Made by a program: the position numbers and the translations under genes. Of a stretch of 64,000 nucleotides of DNA, positions 45,216-54,644 are shown one piece after another. Below the pieces are notes generated by a model. That model saw only the letters and a list, made by a program, of their open reading frames with translations, did no database searches and was not told the DNA's origin. This DNA is from Cryptoclostridium sp964637365. GTDB taxonomy: Bacteria; Bacillota; Dehalobacteriia; UBA7702. The stretch spans positions 1 through 64,000 of the forward strand of contig CAZWWH010000010.1 in assembly GCA_964637365.1 (NCBI GenBank), read 5' to 3'. Numbering within the stretch: position 1 is the first letter of the stretch; every line of letters begins with the position of its first letter.

Positions 45216-45959
45216 TTATCCTTCTCTCCAGTTTACCATGGCCCCGAAGGAATCGGCTTTCAGCGAAGCGCCGCCGATAAGGAGGCCATCGATATGTTCT
45301 TTGGACAACAACGCTTTGGCATTTTCCGGCTTGGCGCTGCCGCCATAAAGGATGTAAAGGTCTTGAGGCAAACCCAGTTCACCGAGGATGCGGCGAATTT
45401 CCGCCATAGTATCGTTGGCGTCCTCGGGGGTTGCCGTTTTTCCGGTACCGATGGCCCAAACAGGCTCATAGGCCAAAATAAAATTATCTTTGTGAATGGT
45501 TTCGGCCAACGGCGCCAAGGAGGATTCGATTTGCTCCTTCAGCACCGAAGCGACGACGCCCTGTTCCCGCTGCTCCAAGGATTCCCCAACACAGAATACG
45601 GGAGTGAGTCCCGCGGCCATCAGGGCTTTGGCTTTATCCCCAAGGAACTGGCCGCTTTCGCTAAAATATTGCCGCCGTTCCGAATGGCCCACCAGACAAT
45701 ATTCCGCGCCGACTTCCTTCAACATCGGGACGGAAACCTCACCGGTATAAGCGCCGCTTTCAGCGGGGTGGACATTTTGAGCCCCCCAAGCGATGCCGGT
45801 GCCGTCCAAGATACGCTGGGCGTCCGCCACGGACAGGAAGGGCGGAAACACGATGACCTTATCCTCGCCAACGGTAACAGTGCTTTTGATGGCTTCCAGC
45901 AACACCTCATTGGCGGAGGGAGTGCCGTTCATTTTCCAATTTCCGGCAATGATTTTCAT
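45216..45959 (-). CDS. tpiA: Triosephosphate isomerase
   Basis: Interconverts dihydroxyacetone phosphate and glyceraldehyde 3-phosphate. The 247-residue protein has the catalytic Lys in GNWKMNGT (about 10), His in VGHSERRQYF (about 94), and Glu in AYEPVWAIGTGKTAT (about 164). The ATG at 45959 follows GAGGTA; the frame is open ten codons upstream. Two small hairpins separate it from pgk. Confidence 0.97.
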   Translation of the reverse strand: MKIIAGNWKMNGTPSANEVLLEAIKSTVTVGEDKVIVFPPFLSVADAQRILDGTGIAWGAQNVHPAESGAYTGEVSVPMLKEVGAEYCLVGHSERRQYFSESGQFLGDKAKALMAAGLTPVFCVGESLEQREQGVVASVLKEQIESSLAPLAETIHKDNFILAYEPVWAIGTGKTATPEDANDTMAEIRRILGELGLPQDLYILYGGSAKPENAKALLSKEHIDGLLIGGASLKADSFGAMVNWREG

Positions 45960-46024
45960 AGTAAATACCTCGTTTCGATTCCACATCACGGAATCGTAAA
46001 AACATTATTTTCTACGACATAACC

Positions 46025-46088
46025 AGTCTTTTGAAAAGACTTCTAAAAACGGGAAAATTCGCTGACCCACGGAACCCGAAGGTCAGCG
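46025..46088 (-). other. Paired hairpins between pgk and tpiA
   Basis: CGCTGACC (46060-46067) pairs with GGTCAGCG (46081-46088), and AGTCTT-AAGACT forms a smaller stem near 46025-46042. No long T-run follows; an mRNA-processing or stabilising role is likely. Confidence 0.5.
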
Positions 46089-46093
46089 AAAAA

Positions 46094-47272
46094 TTAAGCC
46101 TCACGGCAAGCGTCAATCCCGGGCAATACCTTCCCCTCCAAGAATTTCAGGGAAGCTCCGCCGCCGGTGCTGATATGGTCGATACCGTCTTCCATGCCAA
46201 CGCTCTTGATGGCAGCCGAGGAATCGCCGCCGCCTACCACGCTGTAAGCCGAAGAAGCGGCTACAGCTTTGGCCACGGCTTTTGTACCTTGGGCAAAGTT
46301 GCTCATTTCAAACACACCCATGGGGCCGTTCCACAGAATGGTTTTGGCCGGGGCGAGTTCTTGTTCAAAACGTTCCATGGTTTTGGGACCGATGTCCAAA
46401 GCCTGCCAATCCGCGGGGATTTCATCCAACCCCACGGCTTTGCGGTCAGCCTCGTTATCAAAGGCCGCGGCAACCATAACGTCTACAGGCAGGAAAATCT
46501 TCTGGGCGAATTCGCCTCTTAAGATTTCTTTGGCCATATCAATCTTATCCTCTTCCACCAGGGATTTCTGCATGTCGTGGCCTTGGGCCGCCAAAAAAGT
46601 ATTGGCCATACCGCCGCCGATAAAGAGTTTATCGACAATGGGAAGAAGTTTCGACAAAATCTTGATTTTATCGGAAATTTTAGCGCCGCCAATAATGGCC
46701 GCCAAAGGACGATCGGGGTTTTCCAACACTTTATTTAAAGCGCAGATTTCTTTTTCCAACAAAAGTCCCATATAACCGGGGAGATATTTGGGAATCCCCA
46801 CGGTGGAAGCGTGACTGCGATGATCTACGCTGAAGGCCTCATTGACAAAAATGTCACCGAGACTTGCCAGTTTTTTGGCAAATTCATCGTCATTGGCTTC
46901 TTCTTCGGGATAATAACGGATATTTTCGCCCACCACGATCTGGCCGGGTTTTAGCCCGTCGCAAAGAGCTTTGGTTTCTTCTGACAGCAGGTCTTCGGCG
47001 AAAAAGATTTCGTTATCAAGATATTTTTTCAGCGCATCCACCAAAGGTTTGGTGGACATAGACGGAACCCGTTGGCCTTTGGGACGGCCCAGGTGGGTCA
47101 GAATGATGAGGGAAGCCCCCTGCCCTAAAATATATTTCAGGGTAGGGATGCTTTCTTCAATACGCATATATTCGGTGATGTTGCCCTCTTGATCCATGGG
47201 CACATTGTAGTCAGCCCGCAAAAGCACTCTTTTGCCTTTCAAATCGCAATCTTTTACGGTCATTTTACTCAT
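46094..47272 (-). CDS. pgk: Phosphoglycerate kinase
   Basis: ATP-forming glycolytic enzyme of 392 residues. Motifs: VLLRADYNVPMD (about 17-28), LTHLGRPKG, a central AIIGGAKISDKI, and the C-terminal nucleotide motifs GGGDSSAA and STGGGASLKFLEGK. The ATG follows AAGGAG. It is second in the gapA-pgk-tpiA-gpmI-eno series. Confidence 0.97.
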   Translation of the reverse strand: MSKMTVKDCDLKGKRVLLRADYNVPMDQEGNITEYMRIEESIPTLKYILGQGASLIILTHLGRPKGQRVPSMSTKPLVDALKKYLDNEIFFAEDLLSEETKALCDGLKPGQIVVGENIRYYPEEEANDDEFAKKLASLGDIFVNEAFSVDHRSHASTVGIPKYLPGYMGLLLEKEICALNKVLENPDRPLAAIIGGAKISDKIKILSKLLPIVDKLFIGGGMANTFLAAQGHDMQKSLVEEDKIDMAKEILRGEFAQKIFLPVDVMVAAAFDNEADRKAVGLDEIPADWQALDIGPKTMERFEQELAPAKTILWNGPMGVFEMSNFAQGTKAVAKAVAASSAYSVVGGGDSSAAIKSVGMEDGIDHISTGGGASLKFLEGKVLPGIDACREA

Positions 47273-47301
47273 GAGAAACGCTCCTTCCTACGGCCCTCAG
47301 T

Positions 47302-48309
47302 TTACAGTCCTTTGGAAACCACATAGGCCGCGAGGTCGACAACGCGGTTGCTATACCCCCATTCATTGTCATACCAGGACACGATTTTGGCCATGTTATC
47401 GCCAATGACCATGGTGGAGTCGCCGTCTACAGCGGAGGACAGGGCGCAATGGTTATAGTCGATAGAAACCAAGGGAAGGTCGGTATAACCGAGAATGCCT
47501 TTAAGTTGGCCTTCGGCAGCGTTTTTCAAAGCGGCGTTGATATCTTCGGCAGTGGCGGGTTTCGCCAATTCCACAGTGAGGTCCACAACGGAAACGTTGG
47601 GAGTAGGCACACGCATGGCAAAACCGTTCAATCTCCCTTTCAGCTGAGGCAGAACCAAAGCCACGGCTTTGGCGGCGCCAGTGGTGGTTGGAATGATGGA
47701 AGAAGCTGCGGTTCTCGCTCTTCTCAAATCTTTATGAGCCTGGTCCAAAATGCGTTGGTCATTGGTAAAGGAATGGACCGTGGTCATGAGACCTTTCACG
47801 ATACCGAATTCTCTATCAATGACTTTGGCCACAGGAGCCAAACAGTTGGTGGTACAGGAAGCATTGGAAATGATGTGATGCTTCTGAGGATCGTAGGTTT
47901 CTTCGTTGACACCCATAACAAAGGTGCCATCTTCATTTTTCCCGGGAGCGGTGATGATAACTTTCTTGGCGCCGGCTTCTACATGAGCTTTGGCTTTTTC
48001 CGCATCGCGGAATACGCCGCTGGCTTCAATAACGATTTCTACGCCGAGTTCTTTCCAAGGCAGGTTTTTGGGGTCGCGTTCGGCACAGACTTTAACTTTC
48101 TTGTCACCGACGACCATTTCATCCCCTTCTGTCGTAATATCAATGTCCCAAGTGCCATGAACCGAATCAAACTTCAGCAAATGTGCATTGGTTGCGGCAT
48201 CGGTCAGGTCATTGATTGCCACGACTTCCAAATCTTTGTTGTCGTACATTGCACGATACACCAAACGGCCGATGCGGCCAAAACCATTGATTGCTACTTT
48301 TGTCCCCAC
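47302..48309 (-). CDS. gapA: Glyceraldehyde-3-phosphate dehydrogenase, type I
   Basis: NAD-dependent glycolytic enzyme of 335 residues. The N-terminus has INGFGRIGRLVYRA for NAD binding; the catalytic Cys is in SNASCTTNCLAPV (about 150-162) and a conserved DNEWGYSNRVVDL lies near the end. It is the first gene of the glycolysis cluster. The regulator CggR that often precedes it in related Firmicutes is absent; a two-component system occupies the position. Confidence 0.97.
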   Translation of the reverse strand: MGTKVAINGFGRIGRLVYRAMYDNKDLEVVAINDLTDAATNAHLLKFDSVHGTWDIDITTEGDEMVVGDKKVKVCAERDPKNLPWKELGVEIVIEASGVFRDAEKAKAHVEAGAKKVIITAPGKNEDGTFVMGVNEETYDPQKHHIISNASCTTNCLAPVAKVIDREFGIVKGLMTTVHSFTNDQRILDQAHKDLRRARTAASSIIPTTTGAAKAVALVLPQLKGRLNGFAMRVPTPNVSVVDLTVELAKPATAEDINAALKNAAEGQLKGILGYTDLPLVSIDYNHCALSSAVDGDSTMVIGDNMAKIVSWYDNEWGYSNRVVDLAAYVVSKGL

Positions 48310-48452
48310 AAAAAAGCACCTCTCATTTCTTTTATATTTTTATCGCAGCCAAAATATAATCAGCATAAGTAATATTTTGGTTACCCTCTATACTATATAT
48401 TATCTCAAATTCCCCTTGTCTTACAGCCCCAGACTGTGGAAAAATATGTCAT

Positions 48453-50090
48453 TTATTCCCGGGATGACAAAATCCGACTAGCTTCATCGCGACGATAAGT
48501 GCCGGGGGTCTTACCAACATGTTTTTTAAAGACCTGGCTGAAGTAACGGGCGTCGCGAAAGCCTACTCGCATGGCGATTTCCGCCACGGAATAGGAAGTA
48601 TTAACCAAAAGCTTTCTGGCTTCTTCCATTCTCACATGGGTGAGATATTCGGTAAAACTCCAGCCTTTGACCTGTTTGAACAGGCGGCTGAAATAGCAGG
48701 TGCTCAAGTAGACCTGTTTGGCCACATCCTCAAGGCCGATTTCCTGGTTGTAGTTTTCTTCCATATAGCGCACGGCTTTGTCGATGAGATTTACATTGCG
48801 GAACTCACGGGACGTGCGGATACGGCTTACCAGCTCATTGAGCCAGTTTACCACTTTTTCCTTCATCATGTCGAGGCTGGTTTCCTTGGAAAGCTGGTGT
48901 TCCAAATTCATGCGGCTTTCCTCCAGATTATCGAAGCTGACGCCGCTGTCCACCGAGGCTCTCACCACAACGCTACAAATTTCCGAAATTTTTAAGCGGA
49001 TGCGGGAAATTTGGTCGTCATCGCCGATATATTCCGCCCAAAGGGACAGGAAGGAACGGAAGGTACGATCCCAATCTCCCATGCATACAGCCATAATAAG
49101 ATTTTTTTCATAGCCTTGTTTCAGCACATTGGCGTATTCGCTGGTGGCTTCCACGTCATCGGCATGAATGGGCTGGTCGCCGCCGTAAAGCACACGATAC
49201 TCACTGGCGACGATGGCTTCCCGGTGAGAACGGGCAATGCCGTTGGGTCCCCGCCCTGCGCGGCCAACCCCCACGGTTACGGTGGAAGAGGTATTATCCC
49301 TCACAACACGGCAGACTTTGTCTCCCAAAGCCATGGCCATGGATTTCAGCAGCACATCATCCATATCCTCTTCCGCTGCCAGCAGTACGGTGAACTGGCC
49401 GTTGCCCAGGGAAATAAAGAAGTGCTGGGGCCATTCGGCCAAGCTCTGCTCAATCATTTCCGTAACCTGGCGCTGGACGATTTGTTTTTCCAGTTCAGAA
49501 CGCATATTATTCTGGGCGGAAAGATTGTCCATCCAAATATTCATCGCCAGGCGCAACGGATTGGTAACGCCGAAGAAAGCGGCGCGATCGTTCATTTCCC
49601 CTTCATCGCTTAAATTGCCGTTGATCAAGTCCATAACAAAGCCAATACGGATAAAGGGAATGGCATCGGCCAAAGTGGCTTTGGTTTCCTCCAACTCACG
49701 CTGTTTTTCCCGTTCATCCTCAATAATCTCCGCCAATTTCGCGGTAATGGAAAGGATTTCGTCGCTTTCCACGGGTTTCAGCAAATATTCCGCCATCCCC
49801 AAGCCCACGGCCTGCTGAGCATAATGGAATTCACCGTAGGCACTGACAATGACAATTTTTACCTGAGGCAATGCCACGCGGAGGCGGCGGGCCACTTCAA
49901 TGCCATCAAAACCAGGCATACGAATATCAAGAAATACAATATCGGGCTTTAATTCCAACCCCAAGGTGACGGCTTCTTCGCCGTTGGCGGCTTCAGCCAC
50001 TACTTTATACTGGGTAGAAAATTCCGCCAAAACCGCTCTGAGATACTGCCGTTGCAGCGGTTCATCATCGGCAATCATGATTTTAATCAT
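48453..50090 (-). CDS. YesN-type response regulator with AraC DNA-binding domain
   Basis: Response regulator of 545 residues. The receiver (about 1-120) has the acidic pair in MIADDEP and the phosphorylated Asp in DIVFLDIRMPG (about 55). A long central region follows that I cannot name. The C-terminal AraC domain has two helix-turn-helices (YLSTCYFSRLFKQVKGWSF and the VAEIAMRVGFRDARYFSQVF segment). I chose the ATG at 50090 after GAGGAGTG. It lies 55 bases after the corrinoid-domain kinase gene and is its likely partner. Targets are not obvious; gapA lies next downstream on the same strand. Confidence 0.92.
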   Translation of the reverse strand: MIKIMIADDEPLQRQYLRAVLAEFSTQYKVVAEAANGEEAVTLGLELKPDIVFLDIRMPGFDGIEVARRLRVALPQVKIVIVSAYGEFHYAQQAVGLGMAEYLLKPVESDEILSITAKLAEIIEDEREKQRELEETKATLADAIPFIRIGFVMDLINGNLSDEGEMNDRAAFFGVTNPLRLAMNIWMDNLSAQNNMRSELEKQIVQRQVTEMIEQSLAEWPQHFFISLGNGQFTVLLAAEEDMDDVLLKSMAMALGDKVCRVVRDNTSSTVTVGVGRAGRGPNGIARSHREAIVASEYRVLYGGDQPIHADDVEATSEYANVLKQGYEKNLIMAVCMGDWDRTFRSFLSLWAEYIGDDDQISRIRLKISEICSVVVRASVDSGVSFDNLEESRMNLEHQLSKETSLDMMKEKVVNWLNELVSRIRTSREFRNVNLIDKAVRYMEENYNQEIGLEDVAKQVYLSTCYFSRLFKQVKGWSFTEYLTHVRMEEARKLLVNTSYSVAEIAMRVGFRDARYFSQVFKKHVGKTPGTYRRDEASRILSSRE

Positions 50091-50145
50091 GTGAATCACT
50101 CCTCAAAAAAATCCTTTGTTCATGTTCATTGCGGAAATATCTATG

Positions 50146-51978
50146 TTAAATCACATAAGGGAACGACAATTGAAGGGTCGTTCCTTTATTGATGATACTA
50201 CTGATGTCCCAAGCGCAGTCGCTGCCAAAATGGAACTGCAAACGGCTTAGCACGTTATTGAGCCCCAAACCGCTGACTTGTCCGCCTTTGGTGGACTGAA
50301 TATCCTCTAGCTTAAAGATGCTCCTTTGAAGCTCCTCGCTCATACCAATACCGTTATCGGTTACCTCCAGGAATACCTGACCGTTTTCAAGCCAGCCCTG
50401 GATGGAAACGATACCGCCGCGGCGGCAGGGCTCCAGCCCATGCTGACAAGCGTTTTCTACCAAAGGCTGCAAAATCATACAAGGCATTTTGGCATTAAGA
50501 ATAGAGGATTCCACATCAATGCGATGACTGATGCGGTCGCGGAAGCGAGCCTCCTGAATTTTCAGATAATCCTGAACTGTTTTAACCTCTTCCTCTAAGG
50601 TAACAATGGATTTCACCTGATATAAGCTGTACCGCATTAAGCGGGCCAATGCGCTGACCAGGCTTTCGGTATATTTATCCCCCTCCAACACCGCCACACG
50701 GGCAATGGTGTTCAGAGAGTTGAACAGAAAATGAGGATTAACCTGATTCTGCAAAGCGCTAAGCTCTGCTTCCTTCAGGGCTTCCTCCAGCTGGTGCTGT
50801 TTTTTCATGAAATTCACAAAGGTATCCTGCTGGCCCTCTAATCGCTCCAACGCCACAGAATCGCTTACCATATCCACGACCTTGCGGCCAAAGAAACCAA
50901 TAAAGGAGCAAAGGGCGGCACAGCGCTCCGCTGACAGTACGGGAATACCGGGAATCGGCGTTTCCAAATGGGGCAAATCACTCTCCAGCAGGAAATGGCC
51001 GCATAAAATCGAACCAATCTGGCCGTCTTCCCCGGACAGCGGATAGGAAATTTCCATCAAGCCGCAACGGCCACGATAAGCAAAAGCCTGATCCATATCG
51101 CCGGACAGCAAGGAATTCTGCAGCGGTGAATCTAAGAATTTATCATCCAGAGCTGCTTTTAATTCCATACAATGGCCGCTACAGGAAAAGAATCCTCCGG
51201 GATGCACCACAGGAAGACCGTCCCGGTCTACAAAAGCAATATCAAGGCCAGTGAGTCCATGGAAGGATTCCTGCATATCCAGGAGCTCTCCTTCTCGAAA
51301 GGCGGCGGAAAACAGATTGGGGTTAGCCATGCTGCGGTTGCCGGCAATAATTTCCCCAATAAGCTTCACACCCTTCATGGCGGTGGGCGCATAGCCATCA
51401 GCGCCGATAGTAGAAGCGATATCCGCATTCAAAGCGGCGCCGCCCACTACAATATTGAGTCTACTCCGTAGACGAGCTGCACCCAAATCCTCAATGGTTT
51501 TTTCCATGGCGCTTACCGTAGTGGTCAGTAAGGCGGAAAGGCAAAGAACGTCGGGCTTATACTGATCCACGGCATCCACAAAGGTGCTGGCAGAAACGTC
51601 CACTCCTAGGTCAATCACTTCATATCCCCGGGCTTGAAGCACCAGAGCCAATAAATTTTTACCAATGTCATGGAGGTCTCCCGCCACAGTGCCGATGACA
51701 ATTCTGCCGGGACACGGCAATTCTTTGCCTAAAAGCAGAGGACGGATTTCATCAAGCCCGGCATGAACCGCTCGGGCGGAAACGAGAAGTTCTGTCACAT
51801 AGATTTCGTTCTTCTCAAAACGATCCCCGACTTCATTCATGGCCTTTAACAGGCCGTGATCCACAATATCCATGATGTCAATTCCTTTGGATACGGCATC
51901 GTGAACATGATTTTTCACTGATGGCACATTGCCGAGAATCACATCATCGATCATTCGTTTAAAATCATAGTTTCCCAT
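50146..51978 (-). CDS. Corrinoid-protein-like B12-binding / PocR / LytS-type histidine kinase fusion
   Basis: Sensor kinase of 610 residues with three parts. Residues about 1-210 are a complete MtbC-like corrinoid protein: helical cap (KNEIYVTELLVSARAVHAGL), the cobalt-ligand motif GDLHDIGKN (about 97-105), the LSALLTTT loop and VVGGAA. Residues about 225-375 resemble the PocR ligand-binding domain with paired Cys (FFSCSGHC, GRCGLMEI). Residues about 395-610 are a LytS/YesM kinase with the H-box NPHFLFNSLN, N-box LVENACQHGLEP, DNGIGM and GLGLNNV. There are no membrane segments, so it should sense inside the cell. I chose the ATG at 51978 after GAGGA. It lies between rpoN and its response regulator. 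Confidence 0.92.
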   Translation of the reverse strand: MGNYDFKRMIDDVILGNVPSVKNHVHDAVSKGIDIMDIVDHGLLKAMNEVGDRFEKNEIYVTELLVSARAVHAGLDEIRPLLLGKELPCPGRIVIGTVAGDLHDIGKNLLALVLQARGYEVIDLGVDVSASTFVDAVDQYKPDVLCLSALLTTTVSAMEKTIEDLGAARLRSRLNIVVGGAALNADIASTIGADGYAPTAMKGVKLIGEIIAGNRSMANPNLFSAAFREGELLDMQESFHGLTGLDIAFVDRDGLPVVHPGGFFSCSGHCMELKAALDDKFLDSPLQNSLLSGDMDQAFAYRGRCGLMEISYPLSGEDGQIGSILCGHFLLESDLPHLETPIPGIPVLSAERCAALCSFIGFFGRKVVDMVSDSVALERLEGQQDTFVNFMKKQHQLEEALKEAELSALQNQVNPHFLFNSLNTIARVAVLEGDKYTESLVSALARLMRYSLYQVKSIVTLEEEVKTVQDYLKIQEARFRDRISHRIDVESSILNAKMPCMILQPLVENACQHGLEPCRRGGIVSIQGWLENGQVFLEVTDNGIGMSEELQRSIFKLEDIQSTKGGQVSGLGLNNVLSRLQFHFGSDCAWDISSIINKGTTLQLSFPYVI

Positions 51979-51992
51979 ATTGTCGATGGTCC

Positions 51993-53453
51993 TCAATAAC
52001 GCTTTCTCTTCCCTGCGCTCAAAATTCCGAGATCCTTCCTGTATTTCGCCACGGTACGCCGGGAAATCAAAATATCCTGTTCTTTTAACAACTCAACGAG
52101 ACGGTCATCGTTAAGGGGGTTAGCAGGATCCTCATGGTCAATTAACTCCTTCAGGGCCCCTTTCACGTTGGTGACGGCTGCTTTTAAGCTGCCGCCGCTG
52201 CCGACACCATTGACAAAAAAGAATTTCCACGGGAAAAGTCCATGAGGTGTCTGCACATATTTATTGCTAATGGCTCGGCTGACCGTGGACTCGTGAACAC
52301 CCACAGTTTCGGCCACAGTATTCAAATTCAATGGAACCAGATAATTAGGACCTTTATCAAAAAAGTCACGCTGCAAGTCAATGATAGCCTCAGCAATGCG
52401 ATAAATGGTGGAACGCCGTTGCTCAATACCTTTGATGATCCAGGCGGCAGAGTTCAGCTTTTGCTTCACAAAGTCCTTTACCTCTTCATTGCCGGCTTCA
52501 CTGTCACGAATCAGTCTCAAATAAAAATTACTGATCCCTACTTTAGGCACAGTAGAGTCATTGACTACCACCACATAATCGTTGTCAACTTTTTCAATGA
52601 CCACATCGGGATAAATATATTCTACCACATCGCTGTCTTCAAAGGACAACCCCGGTCTGGGATTCAGCTGGCGGATCCGATCCACTAAAACTTGAATGTC
52701 CTTAACGCTGCGCTTCATTTTTTTTGCAATAAGGGGCAAACGGTTGCTGGCCACCATGTCAAGGTAATTTTCAATGATCTCCTTTAAGGGTTCATAAGAT
52801 TTTTCCGAGGGGTCCAGCTGGAGCAACAAGCATTGCTGCAAATTGATGCCGCCGATCCCCGGCGGGTCAAAGCTGCGAATGATGTGGAGTACATCCTCCA
52901 CCTGCTCCAGAGTATCTCCAAGATTTTCCGCCATTTGTTCCGGCGTTTGCAATAAATAGCCGTCGCGTCCCAAATTGGCAATGATAAAACGACCTATACG
53001 CTTTTGTTCTTCGGTGATAGTCATGATATTGAGCTGGAAGGACAGATACTCATAAAGGCTGGAGTACTGCATTTCCACAGGTTCATAATGGGAAGATACT
53101 CGTTCCTGAACAGGCGTTTTATTGTATATATTCTGCTGCCAATCAGCGGCGATTTTTTCCCATTCATAGCCTTCATACTCTTGACCACCGTCATCATTTT
53201 CATGATTGCGGTTCAGCAAATCCTGGACCGCTCGGTCCATTTCTTTTGCCTGGGCGTCACTAATCTCGACCATGTCGTTTTGCGCATCACCGTTGTCATA
53301 ATCCTGCTCCAACACAGGATTTTCCTGCAACTGCTCTTCGATAAATTGCTGCAGCTCCAAAAGAGGCATGGTAAGAAGCGTAATGGCCTGCCGCAATTCC
53401 TGGGTCACGATCAACTTTTGAGTTTGTTCAAGATTCAATCGTTGTTCTATCAT
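51993..53453 (-). CDS. rpoN: RNA polymerase sigma-54 factor RpoN
   Basis: Sigma factor of 486 residues needed for all the sigma-54 promoters of the methylamine island. It has the Gln-rich activator-contact region I (MIEQRLNLEQTQKLIVTQEL), the acidic region II, a core-binding part, the HTH around VGVHESTVSRAISNKYVQ (about 380) and the RpoN box near the end, seen here as SRRTVAKYRKDL (about 460-471). I chose the ATG at 53453 with GAGGATATGGG upstream. It lies just before the corrinoid-domain kinase, with a 14-base gap to that start. Confidence 0.96.
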   Translation of the reverse strand: MIEQRLNLEQTQKLIVTQELRQAITLLTMPLLELQQFIEEQLQENPVLEQDYDNGDAQNDMVEISDAQAKEMDRAVQDLLNRNHENDDGGQEYEGYEWEKIAADWQQNIYNKTPVQERVSSHYEPVEMQYSSLYEYLSFQLNIMTITEEQKRIGRFIIANLGRDGYLLQTPEQMAENLGDTLEQVEDVLHIIRSFDPPGIGGINLQQCLLLQLDPSEKSYEPLKEIIENYLDMVASNRLPLIAKKMKRSVKDIQVLVDRIRQLNPRPGLSFEDSDVVEYIYPDVVIEKVDNDYVVVVNDSTVPKVGISNFYLRLIRDSEAGNEEVKDFVKQKLNSAAWIIKGIEQRRSTIYRIAEAIIDLQRDFFDKGPNYLVPLNLNTVAETVGVHESTVSRAISNKYVQTPHGLFPWKFFFVNGVGSGGSLKAAVTNVKGALKELIDHEDPANPLNDDRLVELLKEQDILISRRTVAKYRKDLGILSAGKRKRY

Positions 53454-53585
53454 AGTCACCCATATCCTCAAAAAAAATTTCTTTGCAAATATTATACCAT
53501 AATATTTTTAAATTTCTACATATTTCTACGAATTAACAGGAATTTCTTGCGCCGAAGATACGAAAAGGTGGAACTATTTCTATTT

Positions 53586-54581
53586 CTATTTTTCGTTTTT
53601 GCGTTTTCTAGGAGTCAAGGGCTCTTTGCCGCTAGCCTCCAAAAGTTCATCGGCAATGGTTTGAATTTTTTTTAAACGGTGACGAACACCGCTTTTACTA
53701 ATGGAGTCATTGGAATACTCCGCCAGCTCCGCCAAGCCGACTTCAGGATATTCCATGCGCAGCTCCGCCACATCCCGAAGGTGCGGCGGCAGCTTATTTA
53801 AGCCCATTTCCCGCGCAATGACCTCAATGGCCCTGCGCTGTTGTTCCGAAGCGGCGATGGTTTTATTGACGTTGGCCATATCAAAATTCCGCTGGCGGTT
53901 GATATTATTACAGAGATCCTTGCGAATACGCTCGTTTTCAAAGGCTAGCAGAGCCTGGTGAGCGCCAATGTGAGTCAGAAATTCCACAATCTGGTCGCCA
54001 TCTTTCAGATACAACACATACTTATTTTTGCGGAGGCAGATTTTGGCGTGAATATCAAAATCCTCCAATAACTTTTTCATTTCCTCGGCATGGGCTTCGT
54101 AGGAACTGACGATTTCCAGATGATAGGCCCCTTCGGGATTATTCACGGAACCGCTGCCCAAAAACGCGCCACGGAGATAGGCCCGTTTGCAGCAATCCTT
54201 TTTCAGGGCGTCTCTGGGGAAACTGCTGCGAAAATTATTATTCCAACGGCCCTCTTCATCCTTTAATCCTAGATGCATCATGATTTCATCAACTCCGGGC
54301 TGCGGTGGGATTTCTACGGTATAGACGTTATTTTTTTTCAAACGATTTTTGCGAAACACCGTTACTTCCCCGGGACGGTCAAACAACTCTTTGGTAAGTT
54401 TAAAAATTTTTTTGGCGACAGCCACGTTCTCCGTGACGATTTTCAGTGTCACGCCCACAGAACCGTTAATAGAAATTGTACCATCTGTTTTCGTTAAAGC
54501 TAAAAACTCCGCCATTTGACAGCAATGGTTATGACTAATCAATTGCGATATTTGATTTTTCGTCTGAGATGAAAAAGACAC
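53586..54581 (-). CDS. whiA: Sporulation/division regulator WhiA
   Basis: DNA-binding protein of 331 residues with an N-terminal LAGLIDADG-homing-endonuclease-like fold lacking nuclease activity and a C-terminal HTH (LAEYSNDSISKSGVRHRLKKI). The start is a GTG at 54581 giving MSFSSQTKNQI, which matches the family's usual beginning and follows GGGGTGG. The end is odd: UAG-AAA-UAG-AAA-UAG, with the next non-UAG stop (TAA at 53508-53510) reached only about 27 codons on. In an organism that can read UAG, this matters. It belongs to the rapZ-yvcK-whiA group. Confidence 0.94.
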   Translation of the reverse strand: MSFSSQTKNQISQLISHNHCCQMAEFLALTKTDGTISINGSVGVTLKIVTENVAVAKKIFKLTKELFDRPGEVTVFRKNRLKKNNVYTVEIPPQPGVDEIMMHLGLKDEEGRWNNNFRSSFPRDALKKDCCKRAYLRGAFLGSGSVNNPEGAYHLEIVSSYEAHAEEMKKLLEDFDIHAKICLRKNKYVLYLKDGDQIVEFLTHIGAHQALLAFENERIRKDLCNNINRQRNFDMANVNKTIAASEQQRRAIEVIAREMGLNKLPPHLRDVAELRMEYPEVGLAELAEYSNDSISKSGVRHRLKKIQTIADELLEASGKEPLTPRKRKNEK

Positions 54582-54644
54582 AACAACCACCCCATCACAA
54601 TAAATATGCGCTTGATGCTATATACTTTCCGAAAACAAAATGCA

